NCBI RefSeq assembly: GCF_021246465.1
Contig: NZ_JAHRHK010000010.1
Location: 117,675 to 154,967 of the forward strand
Source: Nocardioides sp. R-C-SC26
Lineage (GTDB): Bacteria; Actinomycetota; Actinomycetes; Propionibacteriales; Nocardioidaceae
Length of the DNA stretch: 37,293 nt
Direction of reading: 5' to 3'
In this document: in pieces, positions 16,265 through 24,561 of the stretch
Layout of the letters: each line of letters begins with the position of its first letter
How positions within the stretch are numbered: position 1 is the stretch's first letter
Made by a program: the position numbers and the translations under genes
Notes under the pieces: generated by a model
The model's input: only the letters and a program-made list of their open reading frames with translations
What the model was told of the DNA's origin: nothing
The model's database searches: none

Positions 16265-17635
16265 GTGTGTGATCACTCCGGCCATTCCCATGGCGCGACT
16301 CCGGCCGTGCCGCTCAAGCATCCCGAGCCGCACGGCGTCAGCCGCCGTTCGTTCGCTGCGGCGGGCTCGGGGTTGCTCGTCGCCGGCGCGCTGGCACCTC
16401 ACGCCGGCGCGATCGCCGCTGACGCGACGTACGGGTCGCTGACGGCGCCCCGGGTCGGTGCCGCGCGCACCTCTCGTCTGACCCGCGGCACCACGTTGGT
16501 GCACGCCGACATGCACAACCACACGCTGATGTCCGACGGCGACGGAGACCCGGCCCGGGCGTTCGCGTCGATGCGCAGCGCCGGTCTCGACGTCGCGGCG
16601 CTGACCGATCACGCCACGCTTTCGGACAACCTGCTGGGTGACGTCCTCTCCGGTCTTCTGCCGCCCGAGTACCGCCAGCTCGGCGGTCTCACGCAGGGCG
16701 ACTGGGCTCGTACCGGCCGGCTCGCCGACGCTGCTGATCACGACGGCCGCTTCACCGCCATCCGTGGATTCGAGTGGTCCGAGCCGCTGATCGGGCACGT
16801 GAACGTGTGGTTCACCGAGCACTACGTGGACGTCCTCCAGGCCGGGCTGATGCAGCCGCTGCTCGCCTGGCTGCGCCGAGAGCCCGGGCTCGTGCTCGAC
16901 GGCGGCGCAGGTGGGCTGGCGGGCTTCAACCACCCTGGTCGCGAACCCGGTCGCTTCCAGGAGTTCCACTACGACCCCCGCGTTCGCGCGCAACTGGTGT
17001 CGTTGGAGTTGTTCAACCGCGAGGACGACTATCTCTTCGAGGGCTACGCCGACGGGCGCTCCTCCCCCGTGGTCGCCTGTCTGGGCGCCGGCTGGCGTAC
17101 CGGCATCGCGGGCGTGACCGACGAGCACGGCACCGACTGGGGCTTCCCCGAGGGCAAGGGCCGCACGGGCATGTGGGTGCGCGAGCACTCCCGGCGCGGC
17201 GTCAAGGAGGCGATGAGCGCCCGCCGATTCTTCGCCACCCGGACGTCGGGACTGCGGGTGGATGCGACGGCGTCCTCGGGCGGCCGCACCCGGCGGATGG
17301 GCAGCGTGCTCCCCCACCGCCGTGGTCCGGTGCGGCTGCGCGTGGACCTGGCGCGCGACCGCTCCTGGATCGGGCGCCGACTCGAACTGCAGGTGCTGCG
17401 ACCTGACAGCTCCGTCGCGGGTGCACCCGAGGTGATCGACGTCAGGTCGTTCCGCGTGGGCCCTGTCCTCGACGTGCGCGTGCCCGTCGACGCCCGTGAC
17501 GATCGCCCCGGTCGCGACTGGATGCTGTTGCGGATCGCCGACCCGACCGAGCCGAACGCCACGCCCGGCCCCGAGGGGCATCCGTGCAACAACCTGGCGA
17601 TCGCCTACACCAGCCCGTGGTGGTTCACGCCCTGA
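16265..17635 (+). CDS. Tat-exported CehA/McbA-family (PHP-domain) metallohydrolase
   Basis: A 456-aa protein. The N-terminus has a twin-arginine signal: SRRSFAAAGSGLLVAGALAP followed by an Ala-rich AHAGA-type cleavage region, so export is predicted in a folded, metal-loaded state. The mature part begins with a PHP metal site, HADMHNHTLMSDGDGDP, then VAALTDHATLS, GFEWSEP and GFNHPGREPGRF. These fit the CehA/McbA family, which includes carbaryl esterase-type and phosphodiesterase-type hydrolases. The N-terminal DHSGHSHG is an unusual His-rich stretch before the signal. GTG at 16265 is the best start; the in-frame ATG at 16085 overlaps the previous gene by 136 nt. No link to steroid catabolism is known. 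Family is fairly sure, substrate unknown. Confidence 0.82.
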   Translation: MCDHSGHSHGATPAVPLKHPEPHGVSRRSFAAAGSGLLVAGALAPHAGAIAADATYGSLTAPRVGAARTSRLTRGTTLVHADMHNHTLMSDGDGDPARAFASMRSAGLDVAALTDHATLSDNLLGDVLSGLLPPEYRQLGGLTQGDWARTGRLADAADHDGRFTAIRGFEWSEPLIGHVNVWFTEHYVDVLQAGLMQPLLAWLRREPGLVLDGGAGGLAGFNHPGREPGRFQEFHYDPRVRAQLVSLELFNREDDYLFEGYADGRSSPVVACLGAGWRTGIAGVTDEHGTDWGFPEGKGRTGMWVREHSRRGVKEAMSARRFFATRTSGLRVDATASSGGRTRRMGSVLPHRRGPVRLRVDLARDRSWIGRRLELQVLRPDSSVAGAPEVIDVRSFRVGPVLDVRVPVDARDDRPGRDWMLLRIADPTEPNATPGPEGHPCNNLAIAYTSPWWFTP

Positions 17636-17714
17636 CGGCGTCGCCTGGCTCGCAGTCGCGGCTCGCCGGCGTCTCGTGAACGGCTCCGGCCGGCACCGCG
17701 GAGGAGGATGGCGT

Positions 17715-17788
17715 AGAGAACCGGACCTTGGCGGGGGAAACGTCACACGCCAAGGTCCGGTTCTATCGGCCGACCGAGGAATCTGCGC
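17715..17788 (-). repeat. 74-nt palindromic repeat, copy C
   Basis: Same orientation as copy B. Its strongest part is a perfect stem of GAACCGGACCTTGGCG (17718-17733) with CGCCAAGGTCCGGTTC (17748-17763), 16 bp around a 14-nt loop. It aligns to copy A without gaps at about 52 of 74 positions (hand count), with the GGACCTTGGC and CCAAGGTCCGGTT blocks fully conserved. It lies between the convergent stops of the metallohydrolase (17635) and fadA6 (17803). Confidence 0.82.
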
Positions 17789-17802
17789 CCGGCCGGACAG
17801 CC

Positions 17803-18966
17803 TCAGAGGCGCTCGATGGGGGTCTCGTGGGCCTGACCGCCGCCCTCGCACATGGTCTGCAGTCCGTAGCGGCCGCCGGTGCGCTCGAGCTCGTTGAGCA
17901 GCGTCGTCATCAGGCGGGTGCCGGTCGCGCCGATCGGGTGGCCCAGTGCGATGCCGCCGCCGTTGACGTTCACCTTCTCGTGCGGCGCGCCGGTCTCCTT
18001 CATCCACGCCAGGACGACGGAGGCGAACGCCTCGTTGCACTCGAACAGGTCGATGTCGTCGATGGTCATGCCGGCCTTGGCGAGCGCGTGCTTGGTGGCC
18101 TCGATCGGACCGGTGAGCATCCAGATCGGGTCGTCGCCACGCACCGAGAGGTGGTGGATACGCGCTCGCGGAGTCAGGTTGTGCTCGGCGACGGCACGCT
18201 CGGAGGCCAGCAGCATCGCGGTCGCGCCGTCGCAGATCTGGGAGGCGACCGCAGCCGTGATGCGACCACCCGGAGCCAGCGGCTGCAGGCCGGCCATCTT
18301 CTCCAGCGACGTCTCGCGCGGGCACTGGTCGGTGTCGAACACGGTGCCGTCGGCGAGCGTGACCGGTTCGATCTCGGCCTTGAACCGACCCTCGGCGATG
18401 GCAGCCCGGGCGCGGTCGTGCGAGGCGAGCGCGAACTCCTCCATCTCCTCGCGGCTGATGTCCCACTTCTCCGCGATCATCTCGGCGGAGTTGAACTGGC
18501 TGACCTCGACGTCGCCGTAGCGCGCCTGCCAGCCCGGCGACTCCGCGAACGGGGTGGTGAATCCGTACTGCTGGGCCACCAGCATCGCCGCGGAGATCGG
18601 GATGGCGCTCATGTTCTGCAGACCGCCGGCGACGACGAAGTCCTGCGTGCCCGACATGACGCCCTGCGCCGCGAAGTGCACCGCCTGCTGGGAGGACCCG
18701 CACTGGCGGTCGATCGTCACACCCGGGACATGGTCGGGAAGTCCCGCCACGAGCCATGCCGAGCGCGCGACGTCGCCGGCCTGGGAGCCGATCGTGTCGC
18801 AACAGCCCATGATGACGTCGTCCACGACGGCCGGGTCGACCCCCGAGCGTCGCATCAGAGCGCTCAGGGCGAGACCACCGAGATCGGCGGAGTGCGTGCT
18901 CGCGAGCGCTCCGCCGCGCTTGCCGACCGGCGTGCGGACGGCGTCGACGATGTAGGCCTCAGGCAT
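17803..18966 (-). CDS. fadA6: Thiolase FadA6 of the C/D-ring pathway
   Basis: A 387-aa thiolase. The catalytic residues are complete: Cys89 in DRQCGSSQQAVHF, His in GHPIGATGTRL and the second Cys in [23 protein letters not shown] is also present. In M. tuberculosis, FadA6 (Rv3556c) removes acetyl-CoA from the open-chain dicarboxylic products formed after ring C opening by IpdAB. ATG at 18966 is a direct family match (PEAYIVDAVRTPVGKRGGAL). It is the last gene of the minus-strand operon fadE30-ipdF-kstR2-fadA6, 66 nt after kstR2, and ends next to repeat copy C. Role is by family and synteny. Confidence 0.92.
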   Translation of the reverse strand: MPEAYIVDAVRTPVGKRGGALASTHSADLGGLALSALMRRSGVDPAVVDDVIMGCCDTIGSQAGDVARSAWLVAGLPDHVPGVTIDRQCGSSQQAVHFAAQGVMSGTQDFVVAGGLQNMSAIPISAAMLVAQQYGFTTPFAESPGWQARYGDVEVSQFNSAEMIAEKWDISREEMEEFALASHDRARAAIAEGRFKAEIEPVTLADGTVFDTDQCPRETSLEKMAGLQPLAPGGRITAAVASQICDGATAMLLASERAVAEHNLTPRARIHHLSVRGDDPIWMLTGPIEATKHALAKAGMTIDDIDLFECNEAFASVVLAWMKETGAPHEKVNVNGGGIALGHPIGATGTRLMTTLLNELERTGGRYGLQTMCEGGGQAHETPIERL

Positions 18967-19032
18967 GGTGATCCTCGTTCTCGAAGGGCCGGCCGGAGCC
19001 GGGGTGCGGAGTGGTGGTGATCGGCAGGGACG

Positions 19033-19680
19033 TCACGGGTGGGCGATCCCGTCGAGCAGGATGCGCAGGTACTGACGAGAGACCTCGTCGTGGCTGCGTT
19101 TGCCGCCCGGTCGATACCAGGCGACGGCGACCCAGACGGTGTCGCGGATGAAGCGATAGGTGAGCTCGATGTCGAGGTCGGCCCGGAGCGCGCCGGAGCG
19201 GACGCCGTCGTCGAGCAGGGTGATCCAGACCTCGCGGGACTGCCGGTTGCGCTCGGCGAGGTAGCCGAAGCGCTCGAACCCGCCCAGGTAACCCGCCTCG
19301 GCCTGGAAGATCGCCACCTCGTGCGGGTGCCGATCGATCGCCTCGAAGGAGACCTCGACCGCGCGCTCGAGCTTGGTGCGCGCGTCGTCGTCGCTGAGCA
19401 GGATCTCGTCGTACTTGCCGAAGAGCTCGTCCTGGAAGGTGCGCAGCACCTCATCGACCATCGACTCCTTGGAGTCGAAGTGGTGATACAGGCTGCCGCT
19501 CAGAATGCCGGCGGCCTCGGCGATGTCGCGGACCGTGGTGTTGCGGAAGCCCTTCTCGGCGAAGAGCCCGGCGGCGATCGCCAGCAGCTCCTGACGGCGC
19601 GACGCTCCGGCCGCGCCGGCAACAGTGCCGGACGGGGCACCTGCCGGGGTGCCGATGCTCGCCGAGGGCTCCGCGGTCAT
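19033..19680 (-). CDS. kstR2: TetR-family repressor KstR2
   Basis: A 215-aa TetR repressor. The N-terminal helix-turn-helix (about 28-75) reads RRQELLAIAAGLFAEKGFRNTTVRDIAEAAGILSGSLYHHF, given here by its key parts: TTVRDIAEAAGILSGSLYHHFDSKESMVDE is nearly the same as in M. tuberculosis KstR2 (Rv3557c), as is the later TYRFIRDTVWVAVAWYRPGG in the ligand domain. KstR2 represses genes for C/D-ring degradation and is released by HIP-CoA, made by FadD3. The two KstR2-type palindromes at 12079 and 21784 are its likely operators, the second controlling its own operon, so it is autoregulated. The first 27 residues are a low-complexity extension and an internal start is possible. Confidence 0.93.
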   Translation of the reverse strand: MTAEPSASIGTPAGAPSGTVAGAAGASRRQELLAIAAGLFAEKGFRNTTVRDIAEAAGILSGSLYHHFDSKESMVDEVLRTFQDELFGKYDEILLSDDDARTKLERAVEVSFEAIDRHPHEVAIFQAEAGYLGGFERFGYLAERNRQSREVWITLLDDGVRSGALRADLDIELTYRFIRDTVWVAVAWYRPGGKRSHDEVSRQYLRILLDGIAHP

Positions 19681-19701
19681 GACGATTCCTTCGGGTGGCT
19701 C

Positions 19702-20514
19702 TCAGGCCTGCTGGCTGGAGACGGCGACGACCTCGCCGGTCATGTACGAGGCGTAGTCGCTGGCGAGGAACACCATCACGTTCGCCACCTCCCACGGCTC
19801 GGCGGCGCGACCGAAGGCCTCTCGCTGCTTGAGCTCGGCGAGCAACTCGTCGCTGGTCACCTTCGCCAGGAACGGGTGCATCGCCAGGCTCGGGCTGACG
19901 GCGTTCACCCGGATGCCGTGCGGAGCGAGGTCGATCGCCGAGCATCGCGTCAGCGCCATCACGCCGGCCTTCGCCGCCGCGTAGTGCGCCTGGCCCTCCT
20001 GGGCACGCCAGCCGATCACCGAGGCGTTGTTGACGATGACGCCCTTCTTGCCCGAGGCGACGAAACGTTGACCCGCGGCCCGGACGCATCGGAACGTCCC
20101 GGTCAGGGTGATGTCGAGGACCCTGCTCCACGCCTCGTCGGTCATCTCCAGCACGCTGGCGGTGCCACCGAGCCCGGCGTTGTTGATCATGATGTCGACC
20201 CCACCGAACTCCTCGGCGGCGTCGAGGAGCGCGGTGACCTGGGCCTCGTCGGTGACGTCGCAGACCAGCTGGCGCACGCGGTCGGCCCCGAACTCGGCCG
20301 CGAGGGCGGTCTCGGCCTCGGCGAGACGGCGCTCGTGGGTGTCGGAGAAGACGACGGCCTTCGCGCCCTCCTCCAGCACCCGGCGCACCACCGAGGCTCC
20401 GATGCCCGCGCCGGCGGCCGCGGTGACGACGACGACCTTGCCGACGAGCAGGTCGTGGCCCGGCACGTAGTCGGGAGCAGGCTGCTCGGCGCGAGGGGTG
20501 GTGGGCGTGGACAT
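19702..20514 (-). CDS. ipdF: SDR-family dehydrogenase IpdF
   Basis: A 270-aa short-chain dehydrogenase in the place of Rv3559c (IpdF), which acts on the 5-hydroxy/5-keto group of the bicyclic HIP/HIC-CoA intermediates. The cofactor motif is TAAAGAGIGASVV, with Ala where most SDRs have the first Gly of TGxxxGIG; NNAGLGG, Ser in VNNASVIGW and YAAAK are intact. It starts with ATG at 20514, directly abutting the fadE30 stop (20515), and precedes kstR2 by 21 nt. The operon order fadE30-ipdF-kstR2-fadA6 equals that in M. tuberculosis apart from an intervening PPE gene there. Confidence 0.9.
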   Translation of the reverse strand: MSTPTTPRAEQPAPDYVPGHDLLVGKVVVVTAAAGAGIGASVVRRVLEEGAKAVVFSDTHERRLAEAETALAAEFGADRVRQLVCDVTDEAQVTALLDAAEEFGGVDIMINNAGLGGTASVLEMTDEAWSRVLDITLTGTFRCVRAAGQRFVASGKKGVIVNNASVIGWRAQEGQAHYAAAKAGVMALTRCSAIDLAPHGIRVNAVSPSLAMHPFLAKVTSDELLAELKQREAFGRAAEPWEVANVMVFLASDYASYMTGEVVAVSSQQA

Positions 20515-21771
20515 TCAGGCTCCCTTGGGTTCGCGAGGCAGGCCGAGCACCCGCTCGGCCAGGATGTTCTTCTGGATCTCGTCGCTGCCGCCGTAGATGG
20601 TGTCGGCGCGGGAGAAGAGGAAGAGGCGCTGCAGGTCGTCGAGGTCGTAGCCCTCAGCGCTGCGCGTGGTCAGCCCGTCGGTGGCGAGGACCTGCATCGC
20701 CACTTCGCCGAGGCGGCGGTGCCAGTTTGCCCAGACCAGCTTGAAGATCGATCCCGCGCCGCCGCCGGCCGAGGAGTCCTCGCCTCCGGTGAGCAGGGAG
20801 AGCCCCCGCAGGCCCTGCGCTCGGATGACCTCGAGCTCGACCTTCAAGGCCGCGAGGCGATCGCGGAGCACGGGGTCGTCGATGGCACCGGTACGCCGTG
20901 CCGTGTCCACGACGTGCTGCAACTCGCGGGCGTAGGTCACGGTCTGGGCGAGCGTGGAGACACCGCGCTCGAAACCCAGCAGACCCATAGCCACACCCCA
21001 GCCCTGGCCCGGTTCGCCGACCACCAGGTCGGCGCTGGTGCGGGCTCCGGTGAAGAACACCTCGTTGAACTCCGACCCGCCGGTGAGCTGCTCGATGGGC
21101 CGCACGTCGACGCCGTCCTGGTCGATCGGCACGAGCAGGAAGGACAGCCCCTGGTGGCGTTGAGAACCGACCTCGGTGCGGGCGATGACGAAGACCCACT
21201 GGGAGAAGTGGGCGTTGGACGTCCAGACCTTCTGCCCGTCGATGATCCACTCGGCGCCGTTCGGGCCGCCGTCGACCAGCCGCGCCTTGGTCTGCACGTT
21301 GGCGAGGTCGGATCCCGCGTTGGGCTCGGAGTAGCCCTGCGCCCACAGCTCCTCGACCGCGAGGATCTTGGGGAGGAAACGCTCCTGCTGCGCCGGTGTG
21401 CCGAACGCGATCAGCGTCGGGCCGAGCAGCGTCTCGCCCAAGTGGTTGACGCCGTGCGGGGCGTCGGCGCGGGCGTACTCCTCGTGGAAGATCACCTGCT
21501 GCCACAGGCTCAGGCCGCGGCCGCCGTGCTCGGTGGGCCACCCGACGCAGGTCCAGCCGTGCTCGGCCAGGTGCCGGTTCCAGGCCAGCCGCTCCTCGAT
21601 CGCCTCATGGTCGCGACCGGGACCACCCAGGCCTTTCAGCGCGCCCCATTCCCCGGCCAGGTGATCTCCGAGCCACTGACGGATCTCGGAACGGAACGCC
21701 CGGTCCGCCCCGGACTCGCCCAACGACGTGGGCGAGTCGGGCGTCTCGGCAGCGATGTCGGCGGAGTCCAC
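20515..21771 (-). CDS. fadE30: Acyl-CoA dehydrogenase FadE30
   Basis: A 418-aa acyl-CoA dehydrogenase that is predicted to desaturate the propionyl side chain of HIP-CoA, the step after FadD3. Visible: GWPTEHGGRGLSLWQQVIFHEEYARADAP, EELWAQGYSEPNAGSDLANVQTKA (flavin-site region), DGQKVWTSNAHFSQW, LVVGEPGQGWGVAMGLLGFERG and the C-terminal IYGGSDEIQKNILAERVLGLPREPKGA. GTG at 21771 is chosen: TAGGGT ends 7 nt before it (leaderless). A TTG about 18 codons further in would remove an unconserved leader and cannot be excluded. Heads the operon and is divergent from fadD3 across a KstR2-type operator. Confidence 0.91.
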   Translation of the reverse strand: MDSADIAAETPDSPTSLGESGADRAFRSEIRQWLGDHLAGEWGALKGLGGPGRDHEAIEERLAWNRHLAEHGWTCVGWPTEHGGRGLSLWQQVIFHEEYARADAPHGVNHLGETLLGPTLIAFGTPAQQERFLPKILAVEELWAQGYSEPNAGSDLANVQTKARLVDGGPNGAEWIIDGQKVWTSNAHFSQWVFVIARTEVGSQRHQGLSFLLVPIDQDGVDVRPIEQLTGGSEFNEVFFTGARTSADLVVGEPGQGWGVAMGLLGFERGVSTLAQTVTYARELQHVVDTARRTGAIDDPVLRDRLAALKVELEVIRAQGLRGLSLLTGGEDSSAGGGAGSIFKLVWANWHRRLGEVAMQVLATDGLTTRSAEGYDLDDLQRLFLFSRADTIYGGSDEIQKNILAERVLGLPREPKGA

Positions 21772-21778
21772 GGGTGCT

Positions 21779-21801
21779 ACCCTACCAAGCAATTGCTTGG
21801 T
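21779..21801. promoter_or_regulatory. KstR2-type operator between fadE30 and fadD3
   Basis: ACCAAGCAATTGCTTGGT (21784-21801) is a perfect 18-bp palindrome. Aligned to the KstR2 consensus AnCAAGnnCTTGnT it departs at one base (CAAT for CAAG). On the minus strand TAGGGT (21784-21779) is a -10 box 7 nt before the fadE30 GTG. The flanks TACCCT on the left and TGG on the right are shared with the site at 12079. Confidence 0.85.
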
Positions 21802-21843
21802 TGGTTGATGGCCAGTGTGCCGCGCGCGGAGGAGGACGTCGTC

Positions 21844-23403
21844 GTGACCCAGCCCGTGACCCGGCCCGTCACACTGCCCGGGCTCGTCGACGATGCGGCT
21901 GTCCGCTTCGGCGATCACCTCGCCTACGTCGGCGAGGGCCGCACGCTGAGCTATGCCGGACTCGCGGAGCGCGTGCGTTCGGTCGCGCGTGGCTACATGG
22001 CGCTCGGTGCCGAGCCGGGCTTCCGCGCGGTGATCTGGGCGCCCAACAGCATCGAGTGGGCGGTCGCCGCGCTGGCTGTGACGTACGCCGGCGGCATCGT
22101 GGTGCCGGCGAACTCGCGCTACACCGCCCATGAGGTCGCCGAGGTCATCGATCGCACGGGCGCCTCACTGGTCGTCGTCGCCGACGGCTTCCTGGGCAAG
22201 GCGCAGATCGCAGAACTCCGCGCGGCTTCGGCCCTCCCAAGCGTGCTCGAGGTGATCGACATCGTCCGCATCGTCGGCGATCTCGCCGACGTCGACCCCT
22301 CGGCGATCGGTCCGGACACCGTCGCCGCCCGTGCCGGCGCTGTGGCCGACGGCGACGTCGCCGACATCCTCTTCACCTCCGGCACCACGGGCCGCTCCAA
22401 GGGCGCGATGTCAGCGCACCGGCAGACGATCGGCGTCGCGCGCGCCTGGGCCGAGTTGGGCGGCGTCCGCGCCGAGGACCGCTACCTCGTCGTCAACCCG
22501 TTCTTCCACTCCTTCGGCTACAAGATCGGCATCGTCGTCGGGCTGCTCACCGGCGCCACCCTCTATCCGGTCGCGACCTTCGACCTGGCCGAGACGATGG
22601 GCCTGATCGAGCGCGAGCGCATCACCGTGCTCCCGGGTGCGCCGACGATCTACCAGTCGTTGCTGACCGCACCCGACCGCGGCGACTTCGACCTCTCCTC
22701 ATTGCGGCTCGCCGTCACCGGCGCCGCGGTCGTGCCCGTCGTCCTGATCGAGCGGATGCGCGAGGCAGCGCCCGCCGGCCTCGGCATCGACCAGGTCGTC
22801 ACCGCCTTCGGCATGACCGAGGCCGTCGTGGTCACGATGTGCCGCGAGGGCGACTCCGCCGACACGGTCGCGAGCACCTGCGGGCGGGCGATCCCCGGGA
22901 TGGAGATCCGTATCGACGGAGCCGCATCGCCGGGCGACGAGGGCGAGCTCCTCGTCCGCGGGGACTTCGTCATGCTCGGCTACCTCGACGACGAGGAGGC
23001 CACCGCCGCGGCGATCGACGCCGACGGGTGGCTGCACACCGGCGACGTCGGGGTCGTCGACGAGGCGGGCAACCTCCGCATCACCGACCGCCTCAAGGAC
23101 ATGTACATCTCCGGCGGATTCAACGTCTATCCGGCCGAGATCGAGCAGGCCCTGATGCGCCTGGACGGCGTGGACGACGTCGCCGTCGTCGGCGTCCCCG
23201 ACGAGCGGATGGGCGAGGTCGGCAAGGCGTTCGTGGTCGGCTCGGCCTCCGCGGACGACGTCATCGCCTTCGCTCGCGACCGGCTGGCCAACTTCAAGGT
23301 GCCCCGCCACGTCGCCCACGTCGACGTCCTGCCACGCAACCTCGGCGGCAAGGTGCTCAAGAACGCCCTGCGAGACGCTCACTCCGCAGCAACCGGGAAG
23401 TAG
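21844..23403 (+). CDS. fadD3: HIP-CoA ligase FadD3
   Basis: A 519-aa adenylate-forming acyl-CoA synthetase that activates HIP, the propionate carrying rings C and D, with CoA. The AMP-binding signature FTSGTTGRSKGAMSAHRQ, GMTEAVVVTMC, DGWLHTGDVGVVDEAGNLRITDRLKDMYISGGFNVYPAE and the C-terminal catalytic Lys in LPRNLGGKVLKNALR are visible and agree with Rv3561. The GTG at 21844 is chosen because GGAGGAGG (21828-21835) stands 8 nt upstream; an ATG at 21808, 7 nt after the operator, would add 12 residues. It is divergent from fadE30 and begins the fadD3-fadE31-fadE32-fadE33 operon. Its product is the known KstR2 effector, so the gene sits in a feedback loop. Confidence 0.93.
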   Translation: MTQPVTRPVTLPGLVDDAAVRFGDHLAYVGEGRTLSYAGLAERVRSVARGYMALGAEPGFRAVIWAPNSIEWAVAALAVTYAGGIVVPANSRYTAHEVAEVIDRTGASLVVVADGFLGKAQIAELRAASALPSVLEVIDIVRIVGDLADVDPSAIGPDTVAARAGAVADGDVADILFTSGTTGRSKGAMSAHRQTIGVARAWAELGGVRAEDRYLVVNPFFHSFGYKIGIVVGLLTGATLYPVATFDLAETMGLIERERITVLPGAPTIYQSLLTAPDRGDFDLSSLRLAVTGAAVVPVVLIERMREAAPAGLGIDQVVTAFGMTEAVVVTMCREGDSADTVASTCGRAIPGMEIRIDGAASPGDEGELLVRGDFVMLGYLDDEEATAAAIDADGWLHTGDVGVVDEAGNLRITDRLKDMYISGGFNVYPAEIEQALMRLDGVDDVAVVGVPDERMGEVGKAFVVGSASADDVIAFARDRLANFKVPRHVAHVDVLPRNLGGKVLKNALRDAHSAATGK

Positions 23404-23406
23404 GAA

Positions 23407-24561
23407 ATGGATCTCACGCTGTCCGCATCCGAGCTCGCCTTCCAAGCCGAGGCACGTGCCTGGCTGGCCGCGAACGTGCCGACCGAGCCTCTGCCCTCCA
23501 TGGACACCTCGGAGGGTTGGGTGCTCCACCAGGAGTGGGAGGCCAAGCTCGCCGAAGCGCGCTACTCGGTCGTCTCGTGGCCCTCGCAGTACCACGGGCG
23601 CGAGGCCTCGCTCATCGAGTGGGTGATCTTCGAGGAGGAGTACTACCGCGCCGGAGCACCGGGCCGGGTCTCCCAGAACGGGATCTTCCTGCTCGCGCCG
23701 ATCATCTTCGAGCACGGCACCCCCGAGCAGCAGGACCGCTTCCTGCCGACGATGGCCACCGGTGAGCGGATCTGGGCCCAGTGCTGGTCCGAGCCCGAGG
23801 CGGGCTCCGACCTCGCCTCGCTGAAGTCGACCGCGCGTCGCGACGACGAGCGCGGCGGCTGGGTGCTCAACGGCCAGAAGACCTGGTCCTCCCGCGCCGC
23901 CCTCGCCCACTGGGGGTTCGGACTGTTCCGCTCGGACCCGCAGGCCCAGAAGCACGCCGGGCTGACCTACTACCTGTTCCCGCTCGACGCCGAGGGCATC
24001 ACGGTGCGCCCGATCGCCCAGCTCGACGGCGAGGCCGGCTTCGCCGAGGTCTTCTTCGACGACGTCTTCGTGCCGGACTCCGACGTGCTCGGCGCGACCG
24101 GTGACGGCTGGCGGGTGGCGATGAGCACGGCGGGCAACGAGCGGGGTCTCTCGCTGCGCTCCCCCGGACGCTTCTGCGCCGCTGTCGATCGACTCGTCGA
24201 CCTCTACGCCGCGACCGAGCAGCCCCCCGCGGCCGCCGGCGACGCCGTGGTCGACGCCTGGCTGCGCGCGCAGGCCTACCGCCTCTACACCTGGGGCACC
24301 GTCACCCGGCTCGCCGACGGCGGCGAGATGGGGGCCGCCGGTTCGGTGAACAAGGTCTGGTGGTCCGAGCTGGACGTGGCACTTCACGAGACCGCGCTGG
24401 ACCTGTTGGGGCCCGAGAGCGAGTTGGAGTCGCGCTGGCTCGACGGCTACACCTTCTCGCTGTCCGGTCCGATCTACGCCGGTACCAACGAGGTCCAGCG
24501 CAACATCATCGCCGAGCGCATCCTCGGCCTCCCCCGCGAACCCAAGGGAGCCCAGAAGTGA
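23407..24561 (+). CDS. fadE31: Acyl-CoA dehydrogenase FadE31
   Basis: A 384-aa full-length acyl-CoA dehydrogenase. Visible: VVSWPSQYHGREASLIEWVIFEEEYYRAGAP, IWAQCWSEPEAGSDLASLKSTA, LNGQKTWSSRAALAHWGFGL, VLGATGDGWRVAMSTAGNERG and IYAGTNEVQRNIIAERILGLPREPKGAQK. The last motif is shared almost word for word with FadE30. It follows fadD3 by 3 nt with TAGGAA immediately before the ATG, and its stop overlaps fadE32 by 4 nt. In M. tuberculosis Rv3562-Rv3564 stand in the same order and act in the late degradation of ring C/D remnants. The exact desaturation step is not assigned here. Confidence 0.92.
   Translation: MDLTLSASELAFQAEARAWLAANVPTEPLPSMDTSEGWVLHQEWEAKLAEARYSVVSWPSQYHGREASLIEWVIFEEEYYRAGAPGRVSQNGIFLLAPIIFEHGTPEQQDRFLPTMATGERIWAQCWSEPEAGSDLASLKSTARRDDERGGWVLNGQKTWSSRAALAHWGFGLFRSDPQAQKHAGLTYYLFPLDAEGITVRPIAQLDGEAGFAEVFFDDVFVPDSDVLGATGDGWRVAMSTAGNERGLSLRSPGRFCAAVDRLVDLYAATEQPPAAAGDAVVDAWLRAQAYRLYTWGTVTRLADGGEMGAAGSVNKVWWSELDVALHETALDLLGPESELESRWLDGYTFSLSGPIYAGTNEVQRNIIAERILGLPREPKGAQK

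Noticed and set aside
16229..18802. 857-codon open frame on the minus strand
   Set aside because: It is antisense to the metallohydrolase gene and runs through the repeat and the fadA6 gene in another frame; parts resemble out-of-frame thiolase codons. FadA6 in the proper frame has all catalytic residues.
19039..21843. Upstream extension of the fadD3 frame (would give 1454 aa)
   Set aside because: The extension is antisense to kstR2, ipdF and fadE30 and crosses the KstR2-type operator. The synthetase proper starts at 21844 (or 21808).
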